A stretch of 64,000 nt of DNA from assembly GCA_025201845.1 (NCBI GenBank), contig MU603951.1, positions 17,235-81,234 of the forward strand. The letters are read 5' to 3'. The position numbers were made by a program, and so were the translations under genes. The notes beneath the pieces are model-generated. The model was not told the origin of the DNA, made no database searches, and saw only the letters and a list, made by a program, of their open reading frames with translations. Shown here one piece after another: positions 10,101-20,983 of this stretch; the first letter of the stretch is position 1; each line of letters opens with the position of its first letter. The DNA is from Martensiomyces pterosporus (taxonomy: Eukaryota; Kickxellomycota; Kickxellomycetes; Kickxellales; Kickxellaceae).

Positions 10101-11685
10101 TGCTTAGTGCTGCTTGTGCGCCCAGACTTTGCAGCATATGCTTCTTTTCCCCGCGCGCCTTTACAGAGCCCATCAGCATGGTTGAGGCACCCACAGGCGC
10201 GACCAAGTCACACGCCACGGCCATGAAAGGAGAAGCCTGGCCTGCGTGGGCATTTTTTGGCGGGAGCGGCGGCAGCTCCGGCCCAGAGTTGGTAGCGCCG
10301 ATACAAGTAGAGTTCAGCTTGCCGCTGGTGCCTGGGGCATCTGCACCTGTCTGTGGTGCAAGCGAAGCATTTGATCGACTACGGTCAACTCCCCCACCAG
10401 TGGTGTTGGCGTGGCCATGGCTGCCACTGGATCTCACCGCTTTAGGCCGAATGGATGCACCGAAGTCTGTAGCCGCACTCAAGACTGCGCTGTCACTCAG
10501 TTTAGTGGTGGCAGTGTCTGTGCGTGGTGGGGGAGAGCGATGGGTGGTGGGACTTTCTCTGGCGTTACTGCCTGTGCTCCGCATGCTACTGATGCCGCGG
10601 CCATTCTGCATACTTCGACAGCCCTGGACACCAAGGCTCTCCAGAAGCAGGGGTGCAGTATCCTTAGGCGGGCTGCTGTCATGGCTACATTGAGCACTGC
10701 TAGCTGTGACACCTACTTTTGCGCTGGAGCTACTCCTGGGCGATATGAGCTGGGCCGAGCCGGCACTGTTGCTCGCGCTGTTGGCAGATGCAGGCGGTAG
10801 TGGCGGGTGTTGCATGGCAGCGGATCTCAGCGCAGCCTGCGTGGTCTCTGTGAGAGCATCTGGGCCGCTGGCGCATGTGCTGTTGAGGCCATTTGGGAAG
10901 TCGGCAGTCTCCCTTTTGCTGCACGCTGTGTCTGCCGAGTTGACTGGCTTTGCCGGCAGTAGATCCACCAGGTACTCGTCGTCACTGGGGTGCTCGAGCT
11001 CGCTGTACGAGGCAGCCATGGTGTACTCCTGGCTATCATTCAGAGAATCAAGCGGCGATTCTGTGATGTCTGCAGCATAGCTGCCGTCAAGGGGGGCTCG
11101 GAGAAGCGCATCAGCCCGTGTGGCAGGCTCGAGCCTAGTGGAGACTGAGTACCTGCTAAGTCGGCGCGCGATGTCGGTAACATCCGGCGCGGATGACCTC
11201 CTCGAGAGGATACTGTAGCGGCTTTTGCGAGCGTCTGCGGGGTCGCCATTCTGCATGTATTGGGCCGTGTTTAGTGTCTGTGGCATTTGATCTCTGTCGC
11301 GATCAACGCTAGCGTGTGGGAACATGCCTGCAGGCAGCAGCGGGGGAGGGAGTTGCGCAGCGCCGGCTAGCAAGTCATTCTCAGTAGTCGGCGTTTGAAC
11401 AGAGTTTGTGCGAAAAATGCCTTGAGCCTTGAATGCCATGCCAGCGTCGGCGCCTGCGCCATCGCTGGGACTGCTGGCGGTATTGGCTTCGATTCCATGG
11501 CTAAATCCGAATATGCGTCCAAGACGAAGCCGGCGCAAAATGCCCCTGTCACCGCCAGCCGTGCGTGGTCGACCTGGCAGAGCAGCGGTGCTGTCGTTGC
11601 TGTTGGTGCTTTCGTGGCCCGTGCCGCTCTTGCTAGTGCCGCTGGGCTTTGCCATGCTTCTTGTCAGGACTCGGGCCTTTGGCAT
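7186..11685 (-). CDS. Large Rho guanine nucleotide exchange factor (DH-PH), two exons
   Basis: The model is complement(join(7186..8871,8977..11685)), 1464 residues. The donor is GTATGC at 8976 and the acceptor is CAATTAG ending at 8872. Splicing joins NMFVIKK to VWMEPVF and restores a Dbl-homology domain, so the intron lies inside its first helix. The first 880 or so residues are disordered and rich in Ser, Pro, Ala and Gly, with proline stretches such as LPPPLLPAG that could bind SH3 domains. The DH domain covers about 880-1110 and contains the conserved LMLPIQRITRYTLLLKNIL helix. It is followed by a PH-like segment (RLLLFSDMLIVTQ, WTYYGSAFL). A long Ser-rich insertion then precedes ARKQFVKALRDTATKHM, which looks like the closing PH helix. 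The role would be activating a Rho or Cdc42 GTPase in polarity or wall control. The target GTPase cannot be told from the sequence. Confidence 0.88.
8872..8976 (-). other. Intron in RhoGEF DH domain
   Basis: This 105 bp phase-0 intron reads GTATGC at the 5' end and ATTAG at the 3' end, with TTACTGATG as a plausible branch region. Reading through it gives a stop soon after KKVCMLLCC. Removing it joins conserved DH-domain sequence. Confidence 0.85.
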
Positions 11686-13244
11686 TCTATGTTTTTTCTT
11701 TGCTTTCGTGCTGCAGGAGCCAACAGAGCGTCAACGCTGACGAGGTACAAGCGCCCCCTCTCCAAAACGGCGCTCCTTCGTAGGTAGGAAGGATACGTGT
11801 ATATCGCGTTATATTACGTGAGCACACGTACACAGGATAAAGCCTGTGAGCAGGAATGTGTTGTATGCAAAGGAATGCGAGTGCCTAGTGTGTGGAAGCA
11901 AAGAGCGGGAATTAGAATTAGGGAAAAATAGAGTTAACAAATAGTATGTTTGTGTTTGAGGAGAGAAAGAAGGAAAGGTAAAGGACCAGAGCGTGTCTGG
12001 CTTGGGGAGAGTGCATACGAGCCACAGCAGCAGCGGCAAAGGTAGCAGAGCAACAATGTAGAGGCACGGAGGATAACAAACGCAGTAACAGCATCAAACC
12101 AACAAAGACCTTATGTGTATGTGCAAAGGGGAACAGCGCAGCTTGCAAGCAGCGACGACAGCGACGACAGCGATGACAAGGGCCGTCATAACGCACTTGC
12201 AATCTCGCTCTGTCCAGAGCACAGCATCGCACCCGGCGATGAGCAAAATATACATGCCAGCAGGGCTTTGAGGATACCTGCCAAGGGAATGCTGGTGATC
12301 GACGGTGCTGGCACGCTACCACAGTGGGGGAGGTGTGAAAACAAGCTGGCCGGCCTGGCGAGAGAAAGGCTACTCCACAAGGTCGTATGCCGGAAAAGGG
12401 CGGGAGTTTGTATGCGGGGGCTTACCGTTCCTTGCTGCAAACAAGTTTCAGCACTCAGAGAGCTCTGAAGGGACCTCTCCCAAGCGAGGCGCCTCTCCGT
12501 TCACCCAGCCCAGTCTTTGGGAGTATACGCTGTACACGTGGACCGTGGCTGGCAAGCAAAGGCGGGTGTGCTGATTACTAATGGTATGGCGGACTATCGA
12601 GCCCGTGGCTTCAGTGGTTTGGACACCGCGCACCTGGCGCAGGCTTATATGGCGAAACAAAAGGCGCTGTATCTGCGTGAAGGGGCACGAGGGGTGCGCG
12701 CAAGCAAGGCTGATACACCCTCAGAGCTGCTGCCAAAGGGCGTGTAGACTAAAAGACCGAGTAATAAGAGGTGCCAAAGGACAAAAACGCAAGCAGGGTA
12801 GAGAAAAGGGGCGGTATGGGCGCAGTGCAGGTGTCAAGCAAACCACGCAGCCAAGGGGTGCAACAAGCAGCAGCGGGCTACATGGCTGTGCTCCTGTCCG
12901 GCGCCTGCCAACCAAGGGAACCAAGCCAATGCTGCACGGTGGCGACTGCAGCAGCGGATCCTTCATCTGGCAGCAGCGGCAGCGGCAGCGGCAGCGGCAG
13001 CGGCAGCGGCAGCGGCAGCGGCAGCGGCAGTAGGGGCCACGTGCCCTGAGGATGGCGGATGCTGGTTGGGCAGCCCACCAAGGATCCGCTCTTTGTGCCA
13101 ACAGCAGCAGCGCTGCTTAAACGCGAGGAAGTGGCAGCATTTCTCTGGCGAAATGAGCCCCAGCTCTCATCCTCATAGATCTGCCCCTCCTCCATATAAT
13201 CCTTTGGCATCTTCCAATTCCCGCCAGCCTCTCTTTTCTCTGCA
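11686..13244. other. 1.56 kb divergent intergenic region (RhoGEF / coronin-7)
   Basis: Both flanking genes start here and point away from each other, so this is a shared promoter region. It contains an imperfect GACGACAGC repeat at about 12150-12178 and the (CGGCAG)9 array at 12977-13030. Open frames up to 162 codons occur, but they overlap one another on both strands and carry no motif. I see no RNA gene. Confidence 0.55.
12977..13030. repeat. (CGGCAG)9 hexanucleotide array
   Basis: Nine perfect copies of CGGCAG lie about 215 bp upstream of the coronin-7 start, probably in its promoter or leader. As a non-coding microsatellite it should be length-polymorphic. Pairs of G on the plus strand could give weak quadruplex or hairpin structure in RNA. 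Confidence 0.95.
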
Positions 13245-16200
13245 ATGCGCCTGGGTGGGTTCAACAAGTACCGGAATGCCACTGCTGCCGTCGCTGGCCG
13301 CGAGGCATGGTACAGCGAGCTATCGCTTGACGTCGACGTATCAGTGGGCTCAAATGGCCTTGCCATAGACGACGGGAATCTCTATGTGAAGACTGCCAAC
13401 GGCAGCTCACTGCAGGTGCTGAGTGTTGACCAGCCTGGCAGGGTTGGCTCGCGGGCAAGCGTGCTGCCGAGTTCTACTGGAAGACTTGTGGATTGGAGTG
13501 CCTCGCACTTTGAGGATGGTCTTGTGATTGGAGGCGATGAGCAAGGCGTTGTCTCTCTGTGGAAGGACGGAGCCTTGCATTCTGCCTTTACGGCACACTC
13601 CTCAGCCTGTGTCAGTGCCGCCTTCCACCCTACTGTTGCTGAACTCCTGGCGACCAGCAGCAGTGCAGAAGTCAAGCTGTGGAATGCCAGCTCGCGCGCC
13701 AAGGAGCCGCTATGGAGCTGCGGCGTTGAAGGCGGGATCGATTCCGTTTCGATAAGAGGCGATGGTCAGCTTGTTGCTGTAAGCACACACACAGGCATGT
13801 GTGCTGTCTACGATCCGAGGCAGAACCCATCCAGCAGCTCACTTGCTGGGTCCACTCCTGCTTTCCATGCCCCTGGACGACCTACCCGTGTTATCTTTCT
13901 CGGGGAGAAGCCATTCTTCATATCGACAGGCCTCGCGAAGATGCGCGAACGCTCGGCAGCGCTCTGGGATCAACGCAACCTGGCAAAGCCGCTGGCGTCT
14001 CTGCAGCTGCAGCCATCCACGAAGCCGCTGATCCCACTCTATGACGAGGATACCCAGCTGGCCTACCTTGTCGAAAAGGGCGACACTATTGTGCGCTGGC
14101 TGGATGCAGACCCTTCGTCTTCAAAGCCCCTGACGGAGTTTGGCTCGGTCGCATTGCCCTCCCAGATCAGCGGATGTGCTCTCCTTCCGAAGTGCAAGCT
14201 GAATGTGATGAGCGGAGAGATTGCAAGGATTCATGTTTTGGCCGAAAACGCTGGCACTGGCACTGGCACTGCAGCCATCCCTATCTCCCACATCGCACCG
14301 CGCAGATCTTACCTTGATTTCCACAGCGATCTCTTCCCAGACACGCGGGCGCCACTGCCAGCACAGACGCTTGGGCAGTGGATCGCGCAAGAGCCAGCCA
14401 GCGTCCCCAAAGTGTCACTAGACCCGGCAAAGGCCGCTGACGCTCTTGCATGCCTTCGTCGTTTATATGGTGCGCAGCCATCAGCTGCCCTTTGCGACCG
14501 CAATGCTGGCGCTGGCGTGCTCAGCGCAGATCCACCAAACACGGAGCTAGCTGTCGTCCACAAAAACGGCACACTGCCCGACAGCTCGTCTGGACCTCAG
14601 TTGAATGCAAGATTGCCGCTGGCATCCCCAGCAGCAGCAAAGGAGCCAGAAATGGCAGAGGGATCCGGCACTGAGGCAGCGTCTCCTATCCCCAGCAAGA
14701 ACCACCGCAACGTCAGCAATGGTGAGGCCGCTGAGCCAGACCAGGGGAGTAAGCCAGCCGCAAGGCAAGACGAGGCACAGCCCTCGCCTAAACAGTATGG
14801 ACAGCTTGCGGAAACCCAGGCAGCTGCCCAACCACCTCAAGAGAGCAAAGATACCGAGACCACTAGCCAAAACGCTAGCCTGGGCGCTGGTTTGCCGGCT
14901 TCCAAGAAAGCTGTTTCAACAAAGAGGCGACAGTTCGCTCAGCCAGACCACGCAAGATTCAAATACCTAGAGGGGTTTCTTTATCGCCCAAGCGAGCACT
15001 TCAGCAACCTGCACGACGTGAACGTCCGCTTCCCTCAAGAGAATGACATGCTGAAGGTCAGCTCGAGGTTTGTTGCTATTGCCATTTCTGGCACAGGTGG
15101 CCAGATTGGGATTATGCGCCGTGACAGCCCCGGAAGGGCTCCAACAAAGATGCCGACCATTGTCCATGGCGCAGCTGTCGTCGATATGGAGTTTGACCCA
15201 TTTGATCCTTCAGTTGTCGCTACAGCAGGATCTGACACGAAGCTGTATTTGTGGCGTATCCCCGACACGCCGCTGACTGAGGAGACCGCGTTTGACCTCG
15301 AAGAGTATATCCACGTAACTGCGGACCGGATCCACCAAATCCGCTTCCACCCCTGCGCAAAGGGCATTGTTGGTGTGCTGGTGTCTGACTCGGGTGAGAG
15401 CGCAGTCTACGTGTACCATGGGCTGATGCTGCACTTTATAGTCGGCAAGACAAGCGACGGCATGCACTCCTTTGCATGGTCGCCCGATGGTGAGCGCATT
15501 GCGGTAGCAACGAAAAAGAGCAGAAAGCTGCGCGTGTACAATGTCCATTCCCAGGAGCTGCTGTATGAGGGGCCGTCAATGGATAGCATCCGACCTTGCC
15601 GCGCTGTGTGGCTTGACAACGACCGCGTATGTCTTGCTGGGTTTGGCATCGGGAGCCAGCGTCAGATTGCGATTTACAGCATCTCTGGCCAGCCGACGCT
15701 GCTGGCGAGAAAGACCATAGATGTCGGGCCTGGAATCCTTGCGCCTATTGTCGACCGTGACTGCAGCGTTCTCTATCTGGATGACCGTGGCAGCCGCCTG
15801 ACACATGCCTTTGAGGTTGTTGGCGGGAAGCTTGTGGAGCTTCCAAAGCACGAGTCGTCACAGCCCAGCCTCTGTCTTGCTGTGCTCCCCAAGAAACACG
15901 CAGATGCTGCAAAGTGCGAGCTTATTCGCGCGTACCGTCTCAACACGCAGTCTATCGAGTCGATGGGATTCCGGGTTCCAAGAAAGAGACCAGAGTATTT
16001 CCAAGACGAGATTTTCCCCGATACCCTGGACTGCGAGACGCCATCTGTAGACGCCATCGCTTGGGTTGGAGGCGCGGCAGCAACACCTCAGTATATTGGC
16101 CTTTGCCCTCCAGGGATGACCCCTCTTTCGGATGCTCCACCTGAAGTCATCCGCAAACCAAAGCTTGTGTTTGAGATGCAGCAAGAGGTCGACAACACCA

Positions 16201-16298
16201 AAGATGCAATCAACGCCATGCTGAGCAGAGTCGACGGCACGGAAAATGACGAGTCTGCTAGCAGCGATGGCGACTCGGGATCAGATTGGGATGACTAG
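13245..16298 (+). CDS. CORO7-like: Coronin-7 (tandem beta-propeller coronin)
   Basis: This single exon encodes 1017 residues. The start MRLGGFNKYRNATA fits the short basic coronin N-terminal signature. A first WD40 propeller covers about residues 20-375 and closes with DFHSDLFPDTRAPLPA. An Ala/Pro/Gln-rich linker of roughly 190 residues follows. A second coronin unit starts at about 565 with FKYLEGFLYRPSEHFSNL and ends with EYFQDEIFPDTLDCETP and GLCPPGMTPLSDAP. The protein finishes with an acidic, tryptophan-containing tail (SDGDSGSDWDD). Two coronin units plus an acidic end define coronin-7/POD-1. In animals and Dictyostelium these proteins link actin to Golgi or phagocytic membrane traffic. 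The acidic tail resembles the Arp2/3-contacting acidic motif, which is inference. Coronin-7 is missing from the common yeast models, so retention here is informative about lineage. Confidence 0.92.
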   Translation: MRLGGFNKYRNATAAVAGREAWYSELSLDVDVSVGSNGLAIDDGNLYVKTANGSSLQVLSVDQPGRVGSRASVLPSSTGRLVDWSASHFEDGLVIGGDEQGVVSLWKDGALHSAFTAHSSACVSAAFHPTVAELLATSSSAEVKLWNASSRAKEPLWSCGVEGGIDSVSIRGDGQLVAVSTHTGMCAVYDPRQNPSSSSLAGSTPAFHAPGRPTRVIFLGEKPFFISTGLAKMRERSAALWDQRNLAKPLASLQLQPSTKPLIPLYDEDTQLAYLVEKGDTIVRWLDADPSSSKPLTEFGSVALPSQISGCALLPKCKLNVMSGEIARIHVLAENAGTGTGTAAIPISHIAPRRSYLDFHSDLFPDTRAPLPAQTLGQWIAQEPASVPKVSLDPAKAADALACLRRLYGAQPSAALCDRNAGAGVLSADPPNTELAVVHKNGTLPDSSSGPQLNARLPLASPAAAKEPEMAEGSGTEAASPIPSKNHRNVSNGEAAEPDQGSKPAARQDEAQPSPKQYGQLAETQAAAQPPQESKDTETTSQNASLGAGLPASKKAVSTKRRQFAQPDHARFKYLEGFLYRPSEHFSNLHDVNVRFPQENDMLKVSSRFVAIAISGTGGQIGIMRRDSPGRAPTKMPTIVHGAAVVDMEFDPFDPSVVATAGSDTKLYLWRIPDTPLTEETAFDLEEYIHVTADRIHQIRFHPCAKGIVGVLVSDSGESAVYVYHGLMLHFIVGKTSDGMHSFAWSPDGERIAVATKKSRKLRVYNVHSQELLYEGPSMDSIRPCRAVWLDNDRVCLAGFGIGSQRQIAIYSISGQPTLLARKTIDVGPGILAPIVDRDCSVLYLDDRGSRLTHAFEVVGGKLVELPKHESSQPSLCLAVLPKKHADAAKCELIRAYRLNTQSIESMGFRVPRKRPEYFQDEIFPDTLDCETPSVDAIAWVGGAAATPQYIGLCPPGMTPLSDAPPEVIRKPKLVFEMQQEVDNTKDAINAMLSRVDGTENDESASSDGDSGSDWDD

Positions 16299-19200
16299 TC
16301 TTCTTTTTCGCGGTTTGTGTCCAGGCCACAAGCAGCCTCTGCCCGCACAAGCATGGCTGTTTCCTTTTGTTTGATGCAGCTGTAGCTGATTGATAGACAG
16401 ACGCCGAGTAACAGGTTTCACTCGTTGTCCCCCGGCCCTTTTTCTCTACTAGGCGCGCAATCTGCTGCAGTGCAGCTGCCTTGCAACAGGAAGCTAGTGT
16501 GCCTGAGAGTGCTGGCGCGAAGAGATCCTTGTGACACGATCGTCCTGTTGGATCTCTCCAACGCCAACTTTGCTGCCACCATGAACTTGCACCAAGCACA
16601 AAGGAAAAGAAAACAAGCTTCATCGACTGCATTGCGATATCACACAAGGCCCATCGGATATAGCAACCGCACTATGAAGCCCACTACAAGCAGTTGCTGG
16701 TGCGGAAGCGTGAGTGTGTGGGATTTCTACATAGCCATTTTAGCATGGCTGCTGCTGCTGCAAGCTACGCCTGGTTCGCTAGGGATGGATACTAATACCC
16801 TCGGCGCTGGGTGTCTCTTTTTCCTCACCCAAACGCCCACTGGCGTGTATAGATTTATTCGAGTTCTCATGATGCACTGGTGACACTGCCGTCCCCCCCC
16901 CATTTGGCTGGCTGGTTTTGAGCGCCAAGGGAGGATAGACACAGCGTGGACGGGGCGTGAGCTACGGGAGCAGCGATGGCGGCAGTGGCGGCGATGATGA
17001 TGATGATGCCTGATTCTAAATTTAGGCATATGACAGCATGTGTGCTGGCAAGGCATTATCTCCCTCATTTGTAAGGCGCGCGCACTGCAGAGAGCCCACT
17101 CAAAAAAAAAGGCAGGCGGGCGGCAGCTCTCAGCAGGCCGGTCATGTGGGAAAGTTGCTGGCGGGATGTTGTTGGCAAGGGCAAACTCGCGGCGGATAAG
17201 AGGGGCGGAAATGGCGATTTGCCAGCTGTGCAGCAAATCGCATCGCTTTAAAAGGCAAAGGCATGCTGCTCTACATGGCACAGCACGGAACAGCACATCA
17301 CGGCGTGGTGCGGATGGCGCGCGGCGGTTGATGGCTGTGCTTGTGGGGGCAATCTTCATTTTGCCTGGGCACAGCAGCGCGGGCCATTTAGCCTTGCTGC
17401 TCCGCTAGAGCGCTGCAATGTTGTTGTTTCTGCAGGCAGCTTTGATCCTGCTTTCCAACAGGCCCCGCCGCTGCATGATGCAAAGATCGATGCAGCTGCC
17501 TGCTGGGTATCTGGGATCAATGAAGGGCTATTTTTCGCAACGGCCTTCGCCTTTATGTCCGCGCCCGCACACCATAACCGCCAGCACAGGCATTCTTCCT
17601 CACATTCATGCTTGGCCCTCCCTATTACCGTTTGCCGCTCGCCAGCAGCACCGGCAACGCCCCCTCTCCTGCTGCTGTCGGTGCTGCTTGCCTGCCAGAA
17701 GCTGATTTCCATGTATGTCGCTCCTCTGCGCGAAGCAGAGGCTGATCAATGACACACCGGCACTCACACTGAACGCAGATACGAGCAGGCTGGAAAAGCA
17801 AAACCATGACCAGCACTGTCAGATAAAAGGCAGCAGCAACAACAGCACCGTTCTTCATTCTACGTGAGGTCTGGCTGAGAGAGCTCCAGGCAGTAGCAGT
17901 AGCTTAGCTGCCTCTGGCAGGAGGCATTATCGGCGGCCATTCAGCAGCGGCCACAGATACATTGTACATATGCCTAACAATGCCAGGCAATATAAACTGC
18001 ATATACATGAATACATGGTGTATACGCCCTAGACAGCCGCTGTGATCTGGAGGGGAGGAGAGAAGAGGGAGGGAGGGAGGGGTGGTATCTGAGCCTGCAA
18101 AGCGCACAGCGGGTAATGAGCTGCCGTCCACAGCCCGCCCACAGATGCTGCTTCCCTGCTATGCTCTGGCATGGCCAGGCTCCCCTTCTGCCGGATATGA
18201 GGCGACATGTGCAATAAGTGGGGGGCACCTCGAAACACAGCGACAGTGGGAGTCCCTAACAAGGTGCCGGCTTCGTCACAGTCCACTCGTTCTAGGCAGA
18301 CTTGGTTCCCTTGAATGCACCGAGGGCGTGCGTGTGCGTGACTAAAAGGGGGGGTGGCGGCGGGGCGAGAGGGTGGGCTATGCTTGCGGGTTGGAAAATA
18401 AAAGCAATAAACACCGACAAAAGGCCCGGCTGCGCCTGCATTCCTTGAAAAGCGGCGCGCATCCACAATGGCTCTTAAATATGATGCCTCCACCCGCCGC
18501 CCCTCCGCGCTCCTCTCACCAACCAGCCCTGTCCAGCCAGCCAAACACCATCCTCACACCCTCTCTTTTATTCCCCTGCTTTCTCCTTGAGTATTTCCTT
18601 CTTTTTCTGTTATTCTGGCATCACTGGTCTGTTGCTGCACCCGCGTCTACCCACCCACGCACCATCTTACCTAGCCAGCAGCGTGGTACTTATACGTCTT
18701 GCTTTTTCCGCCACTGTAGCATACTTGGTATATCTTTTCCACCGTCAACCTCCTCTTTCTCGCTGCAACAGCGGCTAATAATCCCTTTCGCATCTCATTC
18801 TTTTTTATTTTCCAGCATAGCTCCGCTAGTGCTTTGCCCGCCTTTTGCCATATCACACCCAATATATCTGGCAGTACCAGCACATTGTTGATACTGCTTG
18901 GCGCTTTTCTTCTCTCACCCACGCTACTTAATAGTGAGCCTGCCCATTGTTCGCTGTGCTATCCTCTCGTAGCACTCTCCCACGTACAGGAGCCAATACA
19001 ACCCAACCCTATCCCACCCACAGCCGCCTCATTGTGCGTTTGTGTGTGTGCCATTAGCAGCCTCCACATACACAACATAATTATACCACACCACCACACC
19101 ACCATATATCGACATTTACAAGGCTCTATACCAGAAACGCCACTTCCTCCTTCCTCACAAGCACCTGTACTCCTTATACGGCAGGTGTCAGTTGTTTGTC

Positions 19201-19342
19201 CCTGTCGTCTTTGTCATCTATTTGTTCACTCACTCCCCTTGTTCAAGCTTAACAGCAGCCGCTTTCCACCATACCAAATTCCGGGACTGACTGCCTATAT
19301 CGCTTCCACCCCTCCCAGCCACCACCTTGCACCTTGTATAGA
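16299..19342. other. 3 kb gene-poor stretch upstream of the GlcNAc-6-P deacetylase
   Basis: I find no supportable gene. Frames up to 210 codons on the minus strand (16727-17359 and 18029-18544) have no motif and overlap other frames. Visible elements are a C9 run near 16894, an ATG-repeat stretch near 16995-17006, a purine-rich patch GAGGGAGGGAGGGAGG near 18067-18083, and a markedly C/T-rich 800 bp from about 18490 to 19330 immediately before the next start codon. The last would suit a long pyrimidine-rich leader or promoter. Confidence 0.5.
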
Positions 19343-20983
19343 ATGGTCAACGTCGACACCACCTCTCTAGAAAAGCTGTCCCTCTCCCCACCTTCAGATA
19401 GCCCCCTCAAAGCAAAGATGGCAGCTGCACAGCTTTCCTCCTCTACTGCCCCAGGTCTGACAAACGGAGCTGCCGCAGGGCGCGCTGACCCGTCTATTGA
19501 CACCCGAGTCGCTGCCCAAGAGCCAGCTGCCAAGGGCAGCAGCCCTACTCAGGAGTTTGTGTCCCCCACCAGGCGGTTCTTTTCTCTGCCTGACCCGCCC
19601 TCAGGGCTGGTTTCTCCGTCGGCTTCACCGACGAGACTCACTCGCTCGCTGACAGCGCGATCGGCTGAGGCTCAGGCCATCCTCTCTGGCGGACCCATCA
19701 CACAGATTCACAACTGCCGTGTCCTGAGGAACCACGCCATAGAGTACGACGATATCTGGTTCCAGGACGGCCGCATCATCAACCCAACATCCCTCTACGG
19801 CTTACGCAACCCCGACGTCCGCGTTGACGCCAAGGGCCTGATAGCCGCACCCGGCCTGGTTGACGTACAGCTCAACGGCGCATTTGGCTACGACTTTAGC
19901 TTCAACCGCACCGACATTGACAAGTGTCTGGACATTGTCAGCCGCGGCATTCTTCTCCAGGGGTGCACGTCTTTCTGCCCCACCACTGTGAGCTCTATGC
20001 CCGAGACATACCACGACGTCCTTCCACGCATCGGAAAGCGCCCTGGCTCGCTCAGAAACGGCGCAGAGAGCCTGGGGGCCCACGTCGAGGGGCCGTTCAT
20101 GAACCCAAAGAAGAAGGGCGCTCATGAGCTGGCCTGTCTGCGCAGTGCTCCCAATGGACTTGCAGACTTTGACAAGTGCTATGGCCTGGAGAACCTGCGC
20201 AAGTATGTAACCTACATGACAGTTGCACCCGAAGTCGAGGGTGTCTTGGAGACCATTCCCCAGCTCATGTACGAGTGCAGCATTGGCGTTAGCCAGGGCC
20301 ACTCTGTTGCTACTAACGACATCGCTCGCCGAGCCCACGCAAATGGCGCCAGAATGATCACCCACCTCTTCAACGCCATGACGGACTTCCACCACCGCGA
20401 CCCTGGGATCATTGGCCTCCTGGGCTCGTCTAACGGCGACCATGATGCCAAGCTCGATGCCAACGGCGTTGCTGTCTCGCCAAGCCCACCCAAGAGCACC
20501 GACACCTTCTACGGCCTCATCTGCGATGGCATCCATGTCCACCCAAACACGGTTAAGATCGCGTACAGCTCCCACCCAGCAGGCGCCATCCTTGTCACTG
20601 ATGCCATGGGTGCAATGGGTCTTCCTGACGGCCAGTACAAGCTCGGCAACATGTCTGTCGACGTCAAGCCCAAGACCGACGTCAAGGGCAGCCCGCGCGC
20701 CGCAGTCATCCAGGGCACAGACACCCTCGCTGGAAGCATTGTGACCCTGATTGAGTGTGTCCGCAACTTCAGAGAGTTTACCCAGTGCTCGATTGCTGAG
20801 GCCATTGACGCTGCTACTTTGCACCCTGCTCAGATGCTGGGAATTGAGGACAAAAAGGGCACGCTGGCCTACGGCGCTGACGCAGACATCATCCTCCTGA
20901 CGGATGACCTCCAACTCCAGCAGGTTTATGTCCGCGGCGAGCTTGCGACGCCGGACACCGTCGATTTCAACCTGCCTTGCTAG
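19343..20983 (+). CDS. NAG2/DAC1-like (nagA): N-acetylglucosamine-6-phosphate deacetylase with long N-terminal extension
   Basis: The protein has 546 residues from ATG 19343. It hydrolyses N-acetylglucosamine-6-phosphate to glucosamine-6-phosphate and acetate in GlcNAc and chitin salvage. The amidohydrolase fold begins near residue 113 (PITQIHNCRVLRN). Catalytic and metal-site motifs are intact: DVQLNGAFGYDF, HVEGPFMNPKKKGAHE, SQGHSVAT, MITHLFNAM, CDGIHVHP and LVTDAMGAMG with the catalytic Asp. Bacterial and yeast enzymes are about 380-415 residues, so roughly 110 N-terminal residues are extra. They are Ser/Pro/Ala-rich with basic patches, including RRFFSLP around Ser81, which matches the mode-2 14-3-3 binding pattern. 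No organelle signal is obvious. A short gap separates it from the small gene at 21.37 kb on the same strand. Confidence 0.94.
   Translation: MVNVDTTSLEKLSLSPPSDSPLKAKMAAAQLSSSTAPGLTNGAAAGRADPSIDTRVAAQEPAAKGSSPTQEFVSPTRRFFSLPDPPSGLVSPSASPTRLTRSLTARSAEAQAILSGGPITQIHNCRVLRNHAIEYDDIWFQDGRIINPTSLYGLRNPDVRVDAKGLIAAPGLVDVQLNGAFGYDFSFNRTDIDKCLDIVSRGILLQGCTSFCPTTVSSMPETYHDVLPRIGKRPGSLRNGAESLGAHVEGPFMNPKKKGAHELACLRSAPNGLADFDKCYGLENLRKYVTYMTVAPEVEGVLETIPQLMYECSIGVSQGHSVATNDIARRAHANGARMITHLFNAMTDFHHRDPGIIGLLGSSNGDHDAKLDANGVAVSPSPPKSTDTFYGLICDGIHVHPNTVKIAYSSHPAGAILVTDAMGAMGLPDGQYKLGNMSVDVKPKTDVKGSPRAAVIQGTDTLAGSIVTLIECVRNFREFTQCSIAEAIDAATLHPAQMLGIEDKKGTLAYGADADIILLTDDLQLQQVYVRGELATPDTVDFNLPC

Noticed and set aside
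16727..17359. 210-codon minus-strand frame in the 3 kb gap
   Set aside because: Contains a run of His from the ATG repeat and many Cys/Arg. It overlaps other frames and shows no recognisable domain.
18029..18544. 171-codon minus-strand frame
   Set aside because: No motif, and it spans a purine-rich low-complexity patch. Likely chance.
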